64,000 bases of DNA, taken from assembly GCF_010723305.1 (NCBI RefSeq), contig NZ_BLKW01000002.1, positions 620,001 through 684,000 of the forward strand. Direction: 5' to 3'. Below the pieces are notes generated by a model. It saw only the letters and a list, made by a program, of their open reading frames with translations, did not search any database and was not told where the DNA came from. This document shows, one piece after another, positions 19,106 to 30,138 of the stretch. Source of the DNA: Mycobacterium botniense. GTDB taxonomy: Bacteria > Actinomycetota > Actinomycetes > Mycobacteriales > Mycobacteriaceae. A program made the position numbers and the translations under genes. Numbering within the stretch: the first letter of the stretch is position 1; every line of letters begins with the position of its first letter.

Positions 19106-20458
19106 GTGAAAGTCGGCCGCCACGAGACCATCGCGGTCGCAACCGGGTTGGTGCTGGTCGCGGCCGCGTTCATCCTGCCCCGCCTGCGGTGGGGTGTCCC
19201 GCCGCTGCGCAACTCCGCACCCGAGCGCTTCGCCACGCACGCCGGCTCCGCGCCGATCTTCGGCTGGTGGGAAGTCCACGCCGGCTGGGGCACCGGCCCG
19301 GCGATTCTTATCGCGCTGGCCGCGGTGGTGTGGGGGCCGCCCATCGCCGCACGGCTTTCCTGGCGCACCTTGACGCTGCTCACCTGGGCGACCAGCTGCG
19401 CGTGGGCGTTTTCGCTGGCGATGATCGACGGCTGGCAGCGCGGCTTCGCCGGCCGGTTGACCACCAAAGACGAGTACCTGGGGCAGGTGCCGAGCATCAC
19501 CGACATTCCCGACGCCGTGCGCACATTTTCCAGCCGTATTCGCGACTTCCAGCCCAATTCCTGGGTCACCCATGTGTCCGGCCACCCGCCTGGGGCGCTG
19601 CTGACATTTGTGTGGCTGGACCGGTTGGGCCTGCGCGGCGGCGCCTGGGCCGGGCTGCTGTGCCTGGTTGTCGGCTCGAGCGCGGCGGCGGCGGTCGTGA
19701 TCACCGTGCGGGCGATAGCCGGGGCAGCGATGGCGCGGCGGGCGGCGCCGTTCGTCGCGGTGGCCCCGACGGCGATCTGGGTGGCGGTGTCGGCCGACGG
19801 CTATTTCGCCGGAGTCGCGGCCTGGGGTATCGCACTGCTGGCGGTGGCGGTGCACCGTGCGGTCCGCGTCCCAGCGCTGATAGCGGCCGCCGCGGGCCTG
19901 CTGCTGGGTTGGGCGGTCTTTCTCAACTACGGCCTGGTCCTGCTGGCCCCGTTAGCGTTGGCGATCCTGGTGTGCGCCCCTGACTGGCGGCCGGCTCTGC
20001 GGGCGGTGGGTCCGGCCACCCTGGCCGCAGCAGCGGTGGCAGCGGCGTTCGCCGCTGCCGGATTCTGGTGGTTCGACGGCTACACCCTTGTGCAACAACG
20101 CTATTGGCAGGGAATCGCCAGCGACAGGCCGTTTCAATACTGGGGTTGGGCCAATGTGGCAGCGGTCGTGTGCGCGATCGGGCTGGGCAGTGTCGCGGGC
20201 GTGGGCCGGCTATTCGACCTGTCTGCCATCCGCCGCCGCTCCGGTCTGCACCTGCTGCTCGTAGCGGTGCTGGGCGCCATTGCGTTGGCTGACTTGAGCT
20301 TGCTCAGCAAGGCTGAGACCGAACGAATCTGGTTGCCGTTCACCATCTGGCTGACAGCGGCGCCCGCGCTGCTCCCCCTACGCTCACACCGACTCTGGCT
20401 GGCGCTCAACACCGCCGGCGCGGTGCTGCTCAACAGCATCATCGTGACGAATTGGTAG
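19106..20458 (+). CDS. Polytopic membrane protein, Rv0541c-like
   Basis: A 450-residue integral membrane protein with about ten to twelve hydrophobic helices separated by short loops, and one large external loop at about residues 110-155 (RGFAGRLTTKDEYLGQVPSI, then SWVTHVSGHPPGALLTF). The layout resembles GT-C type glycosyltransferases that use lipid-linked sugars, but I see no firm catalytic signature, so this is a suggestion. It follows menE by 35 bases. Matches Rv0541c. GTG start. Confidence 0.82.
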   Translation: MKVGRHETIAVATGLVLVAAAFILPRLRWGVPPLRNSAPERFATHAGSAPIFGWWEVHAGWGTGPAILIALAAVVWGPPIAARLSWRTLTLLTWATSCAWAFSLAMIDGWQRGFAGRLTTKDEYLGQVPSITDIPDAVRTFSSRIRDFQPNSWVTHVSGHPPGALLTFVWLDRLGLRGGAWAGLLCLVVGSSAAAAVVITVRAIAGAAMARRAAPFVAVAPTAIWVAVSADGYFAGVAAWGIALLAVAVHRAVRVPALIAAAAGLLLGWAVFLNYGLVLLAPLALAILVCAPDWRPALRAVGPATLAAAAVAAAFAAAGFWWFDGYTLVQQRYWQGIASDRPFQYWGWANVAAVVCAIGLGSVAGVGRLFDLSAIRRRSGLHLLLVAVLGAIALADLSLLSKAETERIWLPFTIWLTAAPALLPLRSHRLWLALNTAGAVLLNSIIVTNW

Positions 20459-20479
20459 CCGGGCGGCCGGTGTTCGGTC

Positions 20480-21139
20480 TCACAGTCCGGCCGCGCGGGC
20501 GGCTTGGGCGAAGCGGCTCGCGCCATCGCAGGCGTCACGTACTGCGCCGATATCGGCAACGACATCAAAGTCGGCCAGTTCCGGGGCAAAGGAGACCTCG
20601 ATACCGTTGCTGCGCAACGCTTTTAACGTAAGCTCCCCGGTGTCGGGCTGCGACATCGGGACAGTGCGCAGGCATTCGGCCATCGTCGGGGCGCGCACGC
20701 CCAGCACCCACCAGCCCCCGTCGCGGGCGAACCCGAGCACGGCGGGGGCCGCGCGCAGCTGGCGTGCGCAATCCGCCAGCAGGTCGGCGGTGACCTGCGG
20801 TGTGTCCATCCCGATCTGCAGCACCGGATAGCCGTCGGCCGCGTCGGCGTGCGCATTGGCGAGCCGGTCGGCGAAGTCGGTGCCGCGTTGACCGATCACC
20901 GTGAAGGACTCGAGCCGCCGACGGATCTCGCCGGCGTTGACGGCCGCGGCCAGTTCTCCCGTGAGCGCCACCACCCGCGTGCTCACGGGGGCGGCGGCCA
21001 CGGCGTCAAGGGTGTCAAGTAGCGCGGCTGCGGCGATCTCGGCGGCGATCCGGTCTCCGACGGTCGCGGCCAATCTGGTTTTGGCGCGCCCGGGCACCGG
21101 TGCTTTAGCCACCACCAGCACCGTCACCGGCAGGTTCAC
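20480..21139 (-). CDS. DUF2064 (TIGR04282-type) nucleotidyl/glycosyltransferase-like protein
   Basis: A 219-residue protein of the DUF2064 family, a single GT-A-like Rossmann fold related to nucleotidyltransferases: VLVVAKAPVPGRAKTRLAAT at the N-terminus, VLQIGMDTPQVTADLLADCA (the acidic metal-binding position) and GFARDGGWWVLGVRAPTMAE. Corresponds to Rv0540. Its start overlaps the stop of the upstream glycosyltransferase gene by four bases, so the two probably work together on a sugar nucleotide or lipid-linked sugar. Confidence 0.85.
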   Translation of the reverse strand: MNLPVTVLVVAKAPVPGRAKTRLAATVGDRIAAEIAAAALLDTLDAVAAAPVSTRVVALTGELAAAVNAGEIRRRLESFTVIGQRGTDFADRLANAHADAADGYPVLQIGMDTPQVTADLLADCARQLRAAPAVLGFARDGGWWVLGVRAPTMAECLRTVPMSQPDTGELTLKALRSNGIEVSFAPELADFDVVADIGAVRDACDGASRFAQAARAAGL

Positions 21140-21804
21140 GACATCGCCTTCCAGAAGTCCACGATCGCGACGATGCTGCCGCGCAGCGACCCGCTGACCT
21201 TGGACTTGCCCCCGATGCGAGGTCCGTATGCAACGTCGAGTTCGACAACACGCCAGCCGGCCGCGGCAGCACGCACCAGCAGCTCCAGGGGATAGCCCGA
21301 TCTGCGGTCGGTGACACCGAGATCCAGGAGGGCGTCGCGGTGGGCCACCCGCATGGGCGCGATGTCGTGCACCGGCAGGCCGTAGCGGCTCCGGAGCCGC
21401 CAGCTCATCACTGCGGTGCCCAGCCGGGCCACCCCCGGCCAGCGCACCCCGGGCAGCGGGCGCCGCCGGCCGATCACCAGATCGGCGCCGCGGTGAAGTT
21501 CGGCCACCAGGCGGGGCAGGTCACCGGCATCCAGTGACCCGTCGGCGTCGATGACCGCCACGATCGGCGTGGTCGCCGCCCGCACTCCGGCATGCACGGC
21601 CGCGCCGTACCCGGGCCGCGGTTCGGTCACCACCGTCGCCCCGTGGCGGCGCGCCACCTCGGCGGTGCCGTCGGTGCTGTTGTTGTCCACCACCAGCGCC
21701 TGATATCCCGGCGGGATGGCTGCCAGCACCGCCGGCAGCGGCTCCGCCTCGTTAAGACACGGCAACACGACAGTGACCGTATTGTCGGGCATATCACCCG
21801 ACAT
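21136..21804 (-). CDS. GT2 glycosyltransferase (dolichyl-phosphate sugar synthase-like)
   Basis: A GT-A fold family 2 glycosyltransferase of 222 residues: TVVLPCLNEAEPLPAVLAAI, the UDP/GDP-sugar motif IVAVIDADGSLDAGDLPRL (DAD metal site), and YPLELLVRAAAAGWRVVELD. No membrane helix is visible, so it acts at the cytoplasmic face, likely transferring a sugar from a nucleotide donor to a polyprenyl phosphate. Matches Rv0539. ATG at 21804 preferred; the frame is open further (to 21840) and an ATG at 21792 is also possible. Confidence 0.87.
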   Translation of the reverse strand: MSGDMPDNTVTVVLPCLNEAEPLPAVLAAIPPGYQALVVDNNSTDGTAEVARRHGATVVTEPRPGYGAAVHAGVRAATTPIVAVIDADGSLDAGDLPRLVAELHRGADLVIGRRRPLPGVRWPGVARLGTAVMSWRLRSRYGLPVHDIAPMRVAHRDALLDLGVTDRRSGYPLELLVRAAAAGWRVVELDVAYGPRIGGKSKVSGSLRGSIVAIVDFWKAMS

Positions 21805-21849
21805 TAGACGTTCCGCTGCCCGGGCACTATCAGCGCCCACGCCGCCGTG

Positions 21850-22884
21850 CTATCCGCGCAGCGGCGCGAACGCGAAGTCGCGCAACCCGTCCCGCGGCCC
21901 CACCGCAGCGCGGAAACCCAGGACAGTGGCGGCGCGCCCGGGATCGGCGACGATGTGGCGCACATCGCCGCTGCGATACTGCCCGGTGATGACGGGTGAC
22001 AGCGTGACCTCCGCCGCGTCGCAGAGGGCGGTGGCAACCTCCAGGATCGAGATCGGTTGCCCAGAGCAGATGTTGAACGCGCTGAAGCCCTCGATGTCGG
22101 CCGCCGCTGCCGCGAGGTTGGCCGCGGCGACGTCGCCAACGTGGACGAAATCGCGCATCTGCCCGCCGTCTTCGAAAACCCTTGGTGACTGGCCTTTTTC
22201 GATTGCTGAGCGGAAAATGGCGGCCACTCCGGAGTAGGGGGTGTCGCGTGGCATCCCGGGGCCGTAGACGTTGTGGTAACGCAACGCCACCACCGAGCCG
22301 CCGGTGGCTTCCGCCCACGCCAGCGCGTAATGTTCCTGCGCGGTCTTGCTGGCCGCGTACAGGCTGCGGGGTCGCAGCGGGGTGTCCTCGTCGACCAACC
22401 GCCACCGCACCTCATGCCCGCAGACCGGGCAATGGTGCTCAAAAACACCGGCGTCGAGATCCTGGCGGCGGCGCGGCGCCGGGTCGACGGGGCCGTGCTC
22501 GGGGCACTGGTAGCGGCCCTGCCCGTAGACCACCATCGACGACGCCAGCACCAGGCGCCGCACCCCGGCGGCGAACATTTGCGCCAGCAGTACCGAGGTG
22601 GCGAAATCATTGTGGCCGCCGTAGGCGGGTGCGTCTGCGGCGTCCACACCCGCGCCCACCATGGCGGCCTGGTGGCACACCAGGTCCACACCAGCCAACA
22701 GCGGCGCGAGCGCATCGGCATCGCGGATGTCGAGGCGTCGACAGCCCGCCGGCGCCACCGGGTTTTCGCCATGCGCCACCGGAAGCAGGGCGTCGACGCC
22801 GATGACCTCATGCCCCGCGCCTTGCAGTGCCGCGCCCACGTGGGCCCCGATGAAGCCGGCGGCGCCGGTCAGCAGCACTCTCAC
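21850..22884 (-). CDS. galE3: NAD-dependent epimerase/dehydratase with zinc-knuckle-like insert
   Basis: A 344-residue extended SDR: the NAD motif TGAAGFIGAHVGAAL, active-site YAASK (about residue 176-180, in SLYAASKTAQEHY) and RYHNVYGPGM. It likely epimerises or dehydrates a nucleotide sugar; corresponds to Rv0536 (galE3). Unusual is an insertion between the catalytic serine region (LASSMVVYG) and YAASK carrying C127, H130, C152, C155 and H157 (CPEH, then HCPVCGHE), which looks like a structural zinc site. The stop of the phosphorylase gene overlaps its start by four bases. Rv0537c and Rv0538 homologues expected nearby are absent. Confidence 0.88.
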   Translation of the reverse strand: MRVLLTGAAGFIGAHVGAALQGAGHEVIGVDALLPVAHGENPVAPAGCRRLDIRDADALAPLLAGVDLVCHQAAMVGAGVDAADAPAYGGHNDFATSVLLAQMFAAGVRRLVLASSMVVYGQGRYQCPEHGPVDPAPRRRQDLDAGVFEHHCPVCGHEVRWRLVDEDTPLRPRSLYAASKTAQEHYALAWAEATGGSVVALRYHNVYGPGMPRDTPYSGVAAIFRSAIEKGQSPRVFEDGGQMRDFVHVGDVAAANLAAAAADIEGFSAFNICSGQPISILEVATALCDAAEVTLSPVITGQYRSGDVRHIVADPGRAATVLGFRAAVGPRDGLRDFAFAPLRG

Positions 22885-23675
22885 GGCACGGTGAACGGCA
22901 GCTCAACGCCGCTGTGCGACAGACACTGCGTGCAGCTGTGCTGGACGGGGAGCCGCTCGATCGCGGTGCGAACGAGTTTTTTGAACGGTTCGATGTTCTT
23001 GCCGAATTCGGTGAACACGTCCACCGCTTTCACCCCGGCCCCAGCCGTCGCACCGGCGTCCAGATCCGTGACCAAAGCGATTGGTGTATAACACATTTCG
23101 AGTTCTCGCGCAAGGACAGCCTCGGGGTAGCCTGTCATGTTGATCACAGTGAACCCGGCAGAGGCGAACCACTGGCTTTCCGCGCGGGTGGAAAACCGCG
23201 GGCCTTGGACCACCACCAGAGTGCCGCCGTCGACCACGCCCGGCAGGCCGGTGACCGCGGCCCGCAACGTCGGGCAGTACGGGTCGGCGAAACTGACGTG
23301 GGCCCCGCCCGAGTCGTAATAGGTATCGGCGCGGCCGTGGGTGCGGTCGACCAGCTGGTCGGGCACCACGATCGTGCCCGGGCCGATCCGCGGAGTCAGG
23401 CTGCCCACCGTGCAGGGGGCGAAAACCCGGCGCACTCCCAGCGCGCGCAGCGCCCACATATTGGCTCGGTAGGGCACCAGATGCGCCGGGTATTGATGGT
23501 TCGCCCCGTGCCGGGGCACAAAGGCGACTTCGTGATCGCCGACGGCGCCCACCGTGATCGGGGCGCTGGGCCGACCGAACGGGGTGTCCAGGTCGATGCT
23601 GCGAGCACCGGTATCGAAGAAGGTGTAGAAGCCACTGCCACCGACCACTGCAATCACCTGCTCATTGTCCGCCAT
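22881..23675 (-). CDS. pnp: Purine nucleoside / methylthioadenosine phosphorylase
   Basis: A 264-residue PNP/MTAP-family enzyme: [11 protein letters not shown] (phosphate site), [34 protein letters not shown] and [20 protein letters not shown]. The NMTGYPE motif and RHG-x2-H favour 5'-methylthioadenosine-type substrates. M. tuberculosis Rv0535 has the same length. Start at the ATG at 23675 (MADNEQV); only 14 bases separate it from the divergent menA start, so the two share a compact promoter region. Confidence 0.92.
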   Translation of the reverse strand: MADNEQVIAVVGGSGFYTFFDTGARSIDLDTPFGRPSAPITVGAVGDHEVAFVPRHGANHQYPAHLVPYRANMWALRALGVRRVFAPCTVGSLTPRIGPGTIVVPDQLVDRTHGRADTYYDSGGAHVSFADPYCPTLRAAVTGLPGVVDGGTLVVVQGPRFSTRAESQWFASAGFTVINMTGYPEAVLARELEMCYTPIALVTDLDAGATAGAGVKAVDVFTEFGKNIEPFKKLVRTAIERLPVQHSCTQCLSHSGVELPFTVP

Positions 23676-23689
23676 GCGAGGATCGCAGC

Positions 23690-24562
23690 GTGGCCAGCTT
23701 GGCGCAGTGGATCGAGGGCGCGCGCCCGCGAACACTGCCGAACGCGGTAGCCCCGGTGATCGCCGGCACCGGGGCAGCCGCCCGGCTGCACGCGGCGGTG
23801 TGGTGGAAGGCGCTGCTGGCGCTCGCTGTCGCGGTGGCGCTTGTCATCGGAGTCAATTTCGCCAACGATTACTCCGACGGTATCCGCGGCACCGACGATA
23901 ACCGGGCCGGGCCGTTGCGGCTGGTCGGCTCACGCCTGGCGACCCCGCGCGCGGTGCTGGCCGCGGCGCTGATCAGCCTGACGGTGGGCGCGGTGGCCGG
24001 GCTGGCGCTGGCGTTGTGCAGCGCACCGTGGCTGCTTCTGGTCGGCGTGATCTGCATCGCCGGGGCCTGGCTGTACACCGGGGGTTCAAAACCTTACGGA
24101 TACGCCGGATTCGGCGAGGCTGCGGTGTTCGTGTTCTTCGGGTTGATTGCCGTGCTCGGCACCCAATACACCCAGGCGTTGCGGGTCGACGGGGTGGGCG
24201 TTTTGACGGCTGTGGCCGCAGGCGCCCTGTCGGCGGCGGTGCTGGTGGCCAATAACCTGCGCGATATCCCCACCGACGCGCAGACCGGCAAACTCACCCT
24301 GGCCGTACGGTTGGGCGACACCGGCACGCGGGCATTGTTTCAGGGTTTGCTGACACTCGCCGCGGCACTGACCCTGGTGCTGATGCTGGCAACACCCTGG
24401 TGCGCAGCAGGGCTGCTGGCCGCGCCGTGGGCGCTGCGTGCCGTGCGGCCGGTGCGGTCCGGTCGCAGCGGGGGTGAGCTGATCCCGGTGCTGCGCGACA
24501 CCGGGCTGGCGATGCTGGTCTGGTCGATCGCCGTGGCGGCGGCATTGGCGTTCGCCGGCTAA
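23690..24562 (+). CDS. menA: 1,4-Dihydroxy-2-naphthoate polyprenyltransferase
   Basis: A 290-residue UbiA-superfamily integral membrane prenyltransferase with eight to nine helices. The first aspartate-rich motif is [17 protein letters not shown] and the second [14 protein letters not shown]. It attaches the polyprenyl chain to DHNA, giving demethylmenaquinone, which MenG then methylates. GTG start. This is the last backbone gene before the accessory region; in M. tuberculosis fabH (Rv0533c) follows, but no fabH is seen here. Confidence 0.94.
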   Translation: MASLAQWIEGARPRTLPNAVAPVIAGTGAAARLHAAVWWKALLALAVAVALVIGVNFANDYSDGIRGTDDNRAGPLRLVGSRLATPRAVLAAALISLTVGAVAGLALALCSAPWLLLVGVICIAGAWLYTGGSKPYGYAGFGEAAVFVFFGLIAVLGTQYTQALRVDGVGVLTAVAAGALSAAVLVANNLRDIPTDAQTGKLTLAVRLGDTGTRALFQGLLTLAAALTLVLMLATPWCAAGLLAAPWALRAVRPVRSGRSGGELIPVLRDTGLAMLVWSIAVAAALAFAG

Positions 24563-25001
24563 AATCCGGGCCCACATCCCTACGCAGCGTATGCACCGGC
24601 TGGGGCAGGTGCCGAAGATCACACACCGGAATCGAACCGCCCCCCCGGTGAATTGCGGGAGCGGCCGCGTCGGGCCACCACGAGCGTATGATCGTCAGAG
24701 TGATCCGCTGAGGCGAGTCATCAGACGAAACGCCCACCGCATTTTCGCTGCCGATCACTCGGGCAGATCCCGGACACGCATTCGTCTTGGGAGCTCACAA
24801 CGTCGGGCGCTCTACCCAATCTCGCCCGGGTACAAAACTATTGAAGACAACGGCTGACGACAGAGCCACCTGCGGCATACGCGGAGACGGCCGACAGGGC
24901 CCCGCAGTCCGGACAGACTCGCCTGCGCGGACCACACCGCAGCGTCCTGCGGGACGAGAACGGAATCGCTGCGAGAAAGGGAATACGAGAAAGGAATACG
25001 C
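24563..25001. other. Non-coding junction between menA and the accessory region
   Basis: No convincing reading frame occurs in these 439 bases. On the minus strand two stretches recall tRNA arms: GGTTCGATTCC (complement of about 24626-24636, like a T-loop) and GGTAGAGCGCCC (near 24810, like a D-arm), but they are about 180 bases apart and do not pair into a cloverleaf. They may be debris of a tRNA used as an integration site, or chance. GAGAAAGGAATACGC at the right end serves as the ribosome-binding region of the next gene. Confidence 0.4.
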
Positions 25002-25244
25002 GTGAAGAACATCCGCAAAACGCTTCTCATCGCCGCGATCACGGGTGCGTTAACCTCGGTGCCGACGGTCACGGCGGCAGCGGCGGCGCAGGATCCAGTT
25101 GTGACCGCGTCGTCCCGGCCTGCGGCAGCAGGTCCGGTTGCGCTGGGCGCGCCCAATCCCGTTGCCGCCAAAGTCGTTAGCGTACCGTGGGAAGCGACGG
25201 TACAACCCTGGTGCTGGTGGGTAAAACCTTCTCATTGCCCGTAA
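25002..25244 (+). CDS. Small secreted protein, unknown function
   Basis: An 80-residue frame starting at GTG with GAAAGGAA 7 bases upstream. Residues 1-29 form a signal peptide: basic MKNIRK, hydrophobic LLIAAITGALTSV, and an AAAAA cleavage area before QDPVV. The mature part is about 50 residues, ends in WCWWVKPSHCP, and has two cysteines that could pair. I do not recognise a family. It is convergent with the chaperonin gene at the edge of the accessory region. Confidence 0.6.
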   Translation: MKNIRKTLLIAAITGALTSVPTVTAAAAAQDPVVTASSRPAAAGPVALGAPNPVAAKVVSVPWEATVQPWCWWVKPSHCP

Positions 25245-25311
25245 TCCCCGGGCGCGACGCTCGTCGTGCGCAGCAGCGCCGGAGGCGCAAAGGATGTGCC
25301 GCATACCTCGG

Positions 25312-27766
<2,455 letters not shown>

Positions 27767-27770
<4 letters not shown>

Positions 27771-28936
27771 CGAGCTAACTCCTTCGGGGCCTGCAACTGC
27801 AGTTTTGCGAGGATATCGGTGAATCGAGTCTTCACTTGATCTAAGCCGTCTTCGAACCTTGGTGGCTTCGCGTCCGGTTGCGACCACAAGGGCTGGAGCC
27901 TGCGCGCAGACTCTATGCAGCGTGGCACCCATGTCGACAGCCACGACTGCATGATCGACTTGTTGTGCGCGGCGAATTCCTTGTCCTCCACCAACAGTCG
28001 AAACATTTCCACCGTGTAGCGAAGGTCGCGTTCAGCGAAGTCGTACTCCTCGGCGCTGATCAGCGTCGGCGTCACGAAATCGCCGTTCTCCGGGGCGGCT
28101 TGCTGGACGAGGTGGCTGCGGAACAATTCGCCCACGAGAGGCTGGAAAACAATATTCGTCGCGAACGCCGCCTCCGCCCAGTCGTCGACAGCTGTCAGAG
28201 ATTCCACAGTCTCGCGCAGACTCTGCCAGGCACCGTCACCGTTCCACGTAGAAAGGTGCACGCTGCCGTCGAAGGAGTCGATCTCCTCAGAGAGTGTCAA
28301 GTTGTACAACGCAAGGTCTTGTGCGGCACGGATCAGGTGCATGCCGTTGACCGACAGCGCATTGTTGTGCATGTTCGTCGGCGCCCGGCGGTTAGCTTTG
28401 ACGAACACGTACAGCCCCAGGCCGTGATCGACATGCATCCACGCGCCCACATGCCGAGCGACGAAGTCAACCCAGCTGGCCCGCCACTGTTTGAACGCCT
28501 TTGTCTCACGCGCCGCCTCGATGTTCTGACCCAGCTGCCGCACCACGTTCGCGATGTTGCGATACATGGTGAGCTCCCACTCTTCGTTCGGGTCACGGAA
28601 TTCGTGCCAGCCGAGCGCCGGCCAGCCAAACCCCTGCGAGCCCGAACCCGGCCCCCGCACCGGTTCACCGCGATCAGAGCCGAACGCTTTGAGCGCCGTC
28701 CACTCAAGCGGATACGCAGTCTTGCCGTCTGCCCAGGAGTACAGCCAGCCCTGCGCCAACCAGCGGCGCGTGTCGGGCTGAACGTCGACAGTCACATCTT
28801 CGTAATGCGTCTGCTTGCGTTTACTCGGCACGTAGTAATTGAAGTCGCGAGCGTTGGAATCAGGGAATTCTTTCGCCCCCGCTTCCGCGTCGGTGAACTC
28901 AAGTTTCGGGACGCTGCGTTCCTGTACGGTGGTCAC
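27767..28936 (-). CDS. mimC: Soluble di-iron monooxygenase hydroxylase, small (beta) subunit (MimC-like)
   Basis: A 389-residue ferritin-like beta subunit of the hydroxylase (alpha2beta2-type). Family features: RDFNYYVPSKRKQTHYEDVT, the WALK-like TRRWLAQGWLYSW stretch, LTMYRNIANVVRQLGQNIEA and GMHLIRAAQDLALYNLTLSE. It lacks the iron ligands, as beta subunits do, and packs against the alpha subunit. The GTG at 28936 is preceded by AAGGAGAG and overlaps the TGA of a 14-codon leader frame. Confidence 0.93.
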
Positions 28937-28977
28937 CAATCTCTCCTTCGCGTGTGAACAGTTTCTCCGGTGGTCAT
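28933..28977 (-). CDS. Possible leader peptide upstream of mimC
   Basis: A 14-codon frame (MTTGETVHTRRRDW) starts at an ATG with its own GAAGGAGAGGTTG site and ends in a TGA overlapping the GTG of mimC. The segment GAAGGAGAG-x-TTG-x-TGACCACC occurs twice about 40 bases apart, once at this ATG and once at the mimC start, so the region looks like a tandem duplication of the translation start. It may couple mimC translation to an upstream ribosome. Expression is not shown. Confidence 0.4.
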   Translation of the reverse strand: MTTGETVHTRRRDW

Positions 28978-29019
28978 CAACCTCTCCTTCACTCGTGATG
29001 AGTAACGCCGCTGGACCTG

Positions 29020-30066
29020 TTACGCGTTGGCCGGCTCGCCGGTAGTCGTGAACTTGTCGTAGAAGATCCGCGCAGAGTTGACTCCGAGTGACGGCAGCAG
29101 TTCCAGGGCCGCCTCCACCATCGGCGGAGGACCGCACACGTAGCAGTCGGTGTCGGCGAGATTCGTCTCGCATCGGCGCACCACGTCGGTGATCAATCCG
29201 GTCTCGCCGTTCCAGTCATCCTCACCAGGCTCGGAAAGCGCCGGGATATACTCGAATTTCGGTAACTTGTGCTCCAGTGCCCGCAATTCATCTTCAAAGC
29301 ACAAATCCTGTTTGGTGCGCACACCGTAATAGAAACGCGACACCCGGTCGACGCCCCGCTCCGCCATCGAGCGAAGCACCGACAAGATCGGAGCGATACC
29401 GGCCCCTCCACCGATGAAGACCAAGCCCGCTCCCGGGTTGTCGCGCAATGTAAACATCCCGTATGGTCCCTTGATGGTCAATCGGTCGCCCGGTGCCAAT
29501 CTGTGCTCGAGAAACTGCGAAAACAGCCCGTCCGGGTAGATCTTGATGACAAATTCAAGCAGCCCATTCTGCAGTGCCGATGTGTTGGCCATCGAGAACG
29601 ACCGGATCTCATCGCTGCCCGGAACCGTGAAGTCCACGTACTGGCCGGGGAAAAACTTGATTTCCGCCGGATCGAGCAACCGCACCACCAGGTGGCACAT
29701 GTCGTGCGTAACATGCTTTTTCGAGACCACCTCAACCATCGCCTCCTGGATCGGCAGGCCCGACTTGATCATCTCCTCGTCATAGTTGAGCAGCTCGATC
29801 GTCAAGTCTTCGTATGCGTGCGCCCGACACAGCAGCACATATCCCTCATCCTTTTCGAAGTCCGGCAGAGCGAATGTGGAGTACCGGTCATGCTCGACGT
29901 CTTCGCCGTCGAGCAGAAACGACTTACACGCGGCGCACTGACCCTCTTTGCAGCCGTGCATCAGCATGACGCCCTGATCGAACGCGGCTTCCAGCACGGT
30001 CTTGTCCTCGGGAACTTCTATCTCGACGCCGACCGGCTCAAAACGCACTAAATGCTTACGACTCAA
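29020..30066 (-). CDS. mimB: Monooxygenase NADH reductase component (MimB-like)
   Basis: A 348-residue two-domain reductase passing electrons from NADH to the hydroxylase. The N-terminal plant-type ferredoxin domain has its [2Fe-2S] cysteines at C39, C44, C47 and C80 (HGCKEGQCAACKS, then LLCRAHA). The FNR-type part shows FAD-binding RSFSMANTSA (residues near 185) and NAD-binding FIGGGAGIAPILSVLRSM, ending with CGPPPMVEAAL. TTG start at 30066 chosen because GGATGGAGA precedes it and homologues begin M-S-R-x-H-L-V-R-F; the codons further upstream look non-coding. Confidence 0.94.
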   Translation of the reverse strand: MSRKHLVRFEPVGVEIEVPEDKTVLEAAFDQGVMLMHGCKEGQCAACKSFLLDGEDVEHDRYSTFALPDFEKDEGYVLLCRAHAYEDLTIELLNYDEEMIKSGLPIQEAMVEVVSKKHVTHDMCHLVVRLLDPAEIKFFPGQYVDFTVPGSDEIRSFSMANTSALQNGLLEFVIKIYPDGLFSQFLEHRLAPGDRLTIKGPYGMFTLRDNPGAGLVFIGGGAGIAPILSVLRSMAERGVDRVSRFYYGVRTKQDLCFEDELRALEHKLPKFEYIPALSEPGEDDWNGETGLITDVVRRCETNLADTDCYVCGPPPMVEAALELLPSLGVNSARIFYDKFTTTGEPANA

Positions 30067-30138
30067 CGCATCTCCATCCGGGTAAATGTTGGGTGGTGCT
30101 GCAACCCACCCCTGCAGCACCACCCAAGCACCTGTCCG

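Noticed and set aside
24600-24840. tRNA-like arms on the minus strand (GGTTCGATTCC and GGTAGAGCGCCC)
   Set aside because: The two pieces are about 180 bases apart, the T-stem pairs over only three bases, and no acceptor stem or anticodon arm can be drawn. At most tRNA debris.
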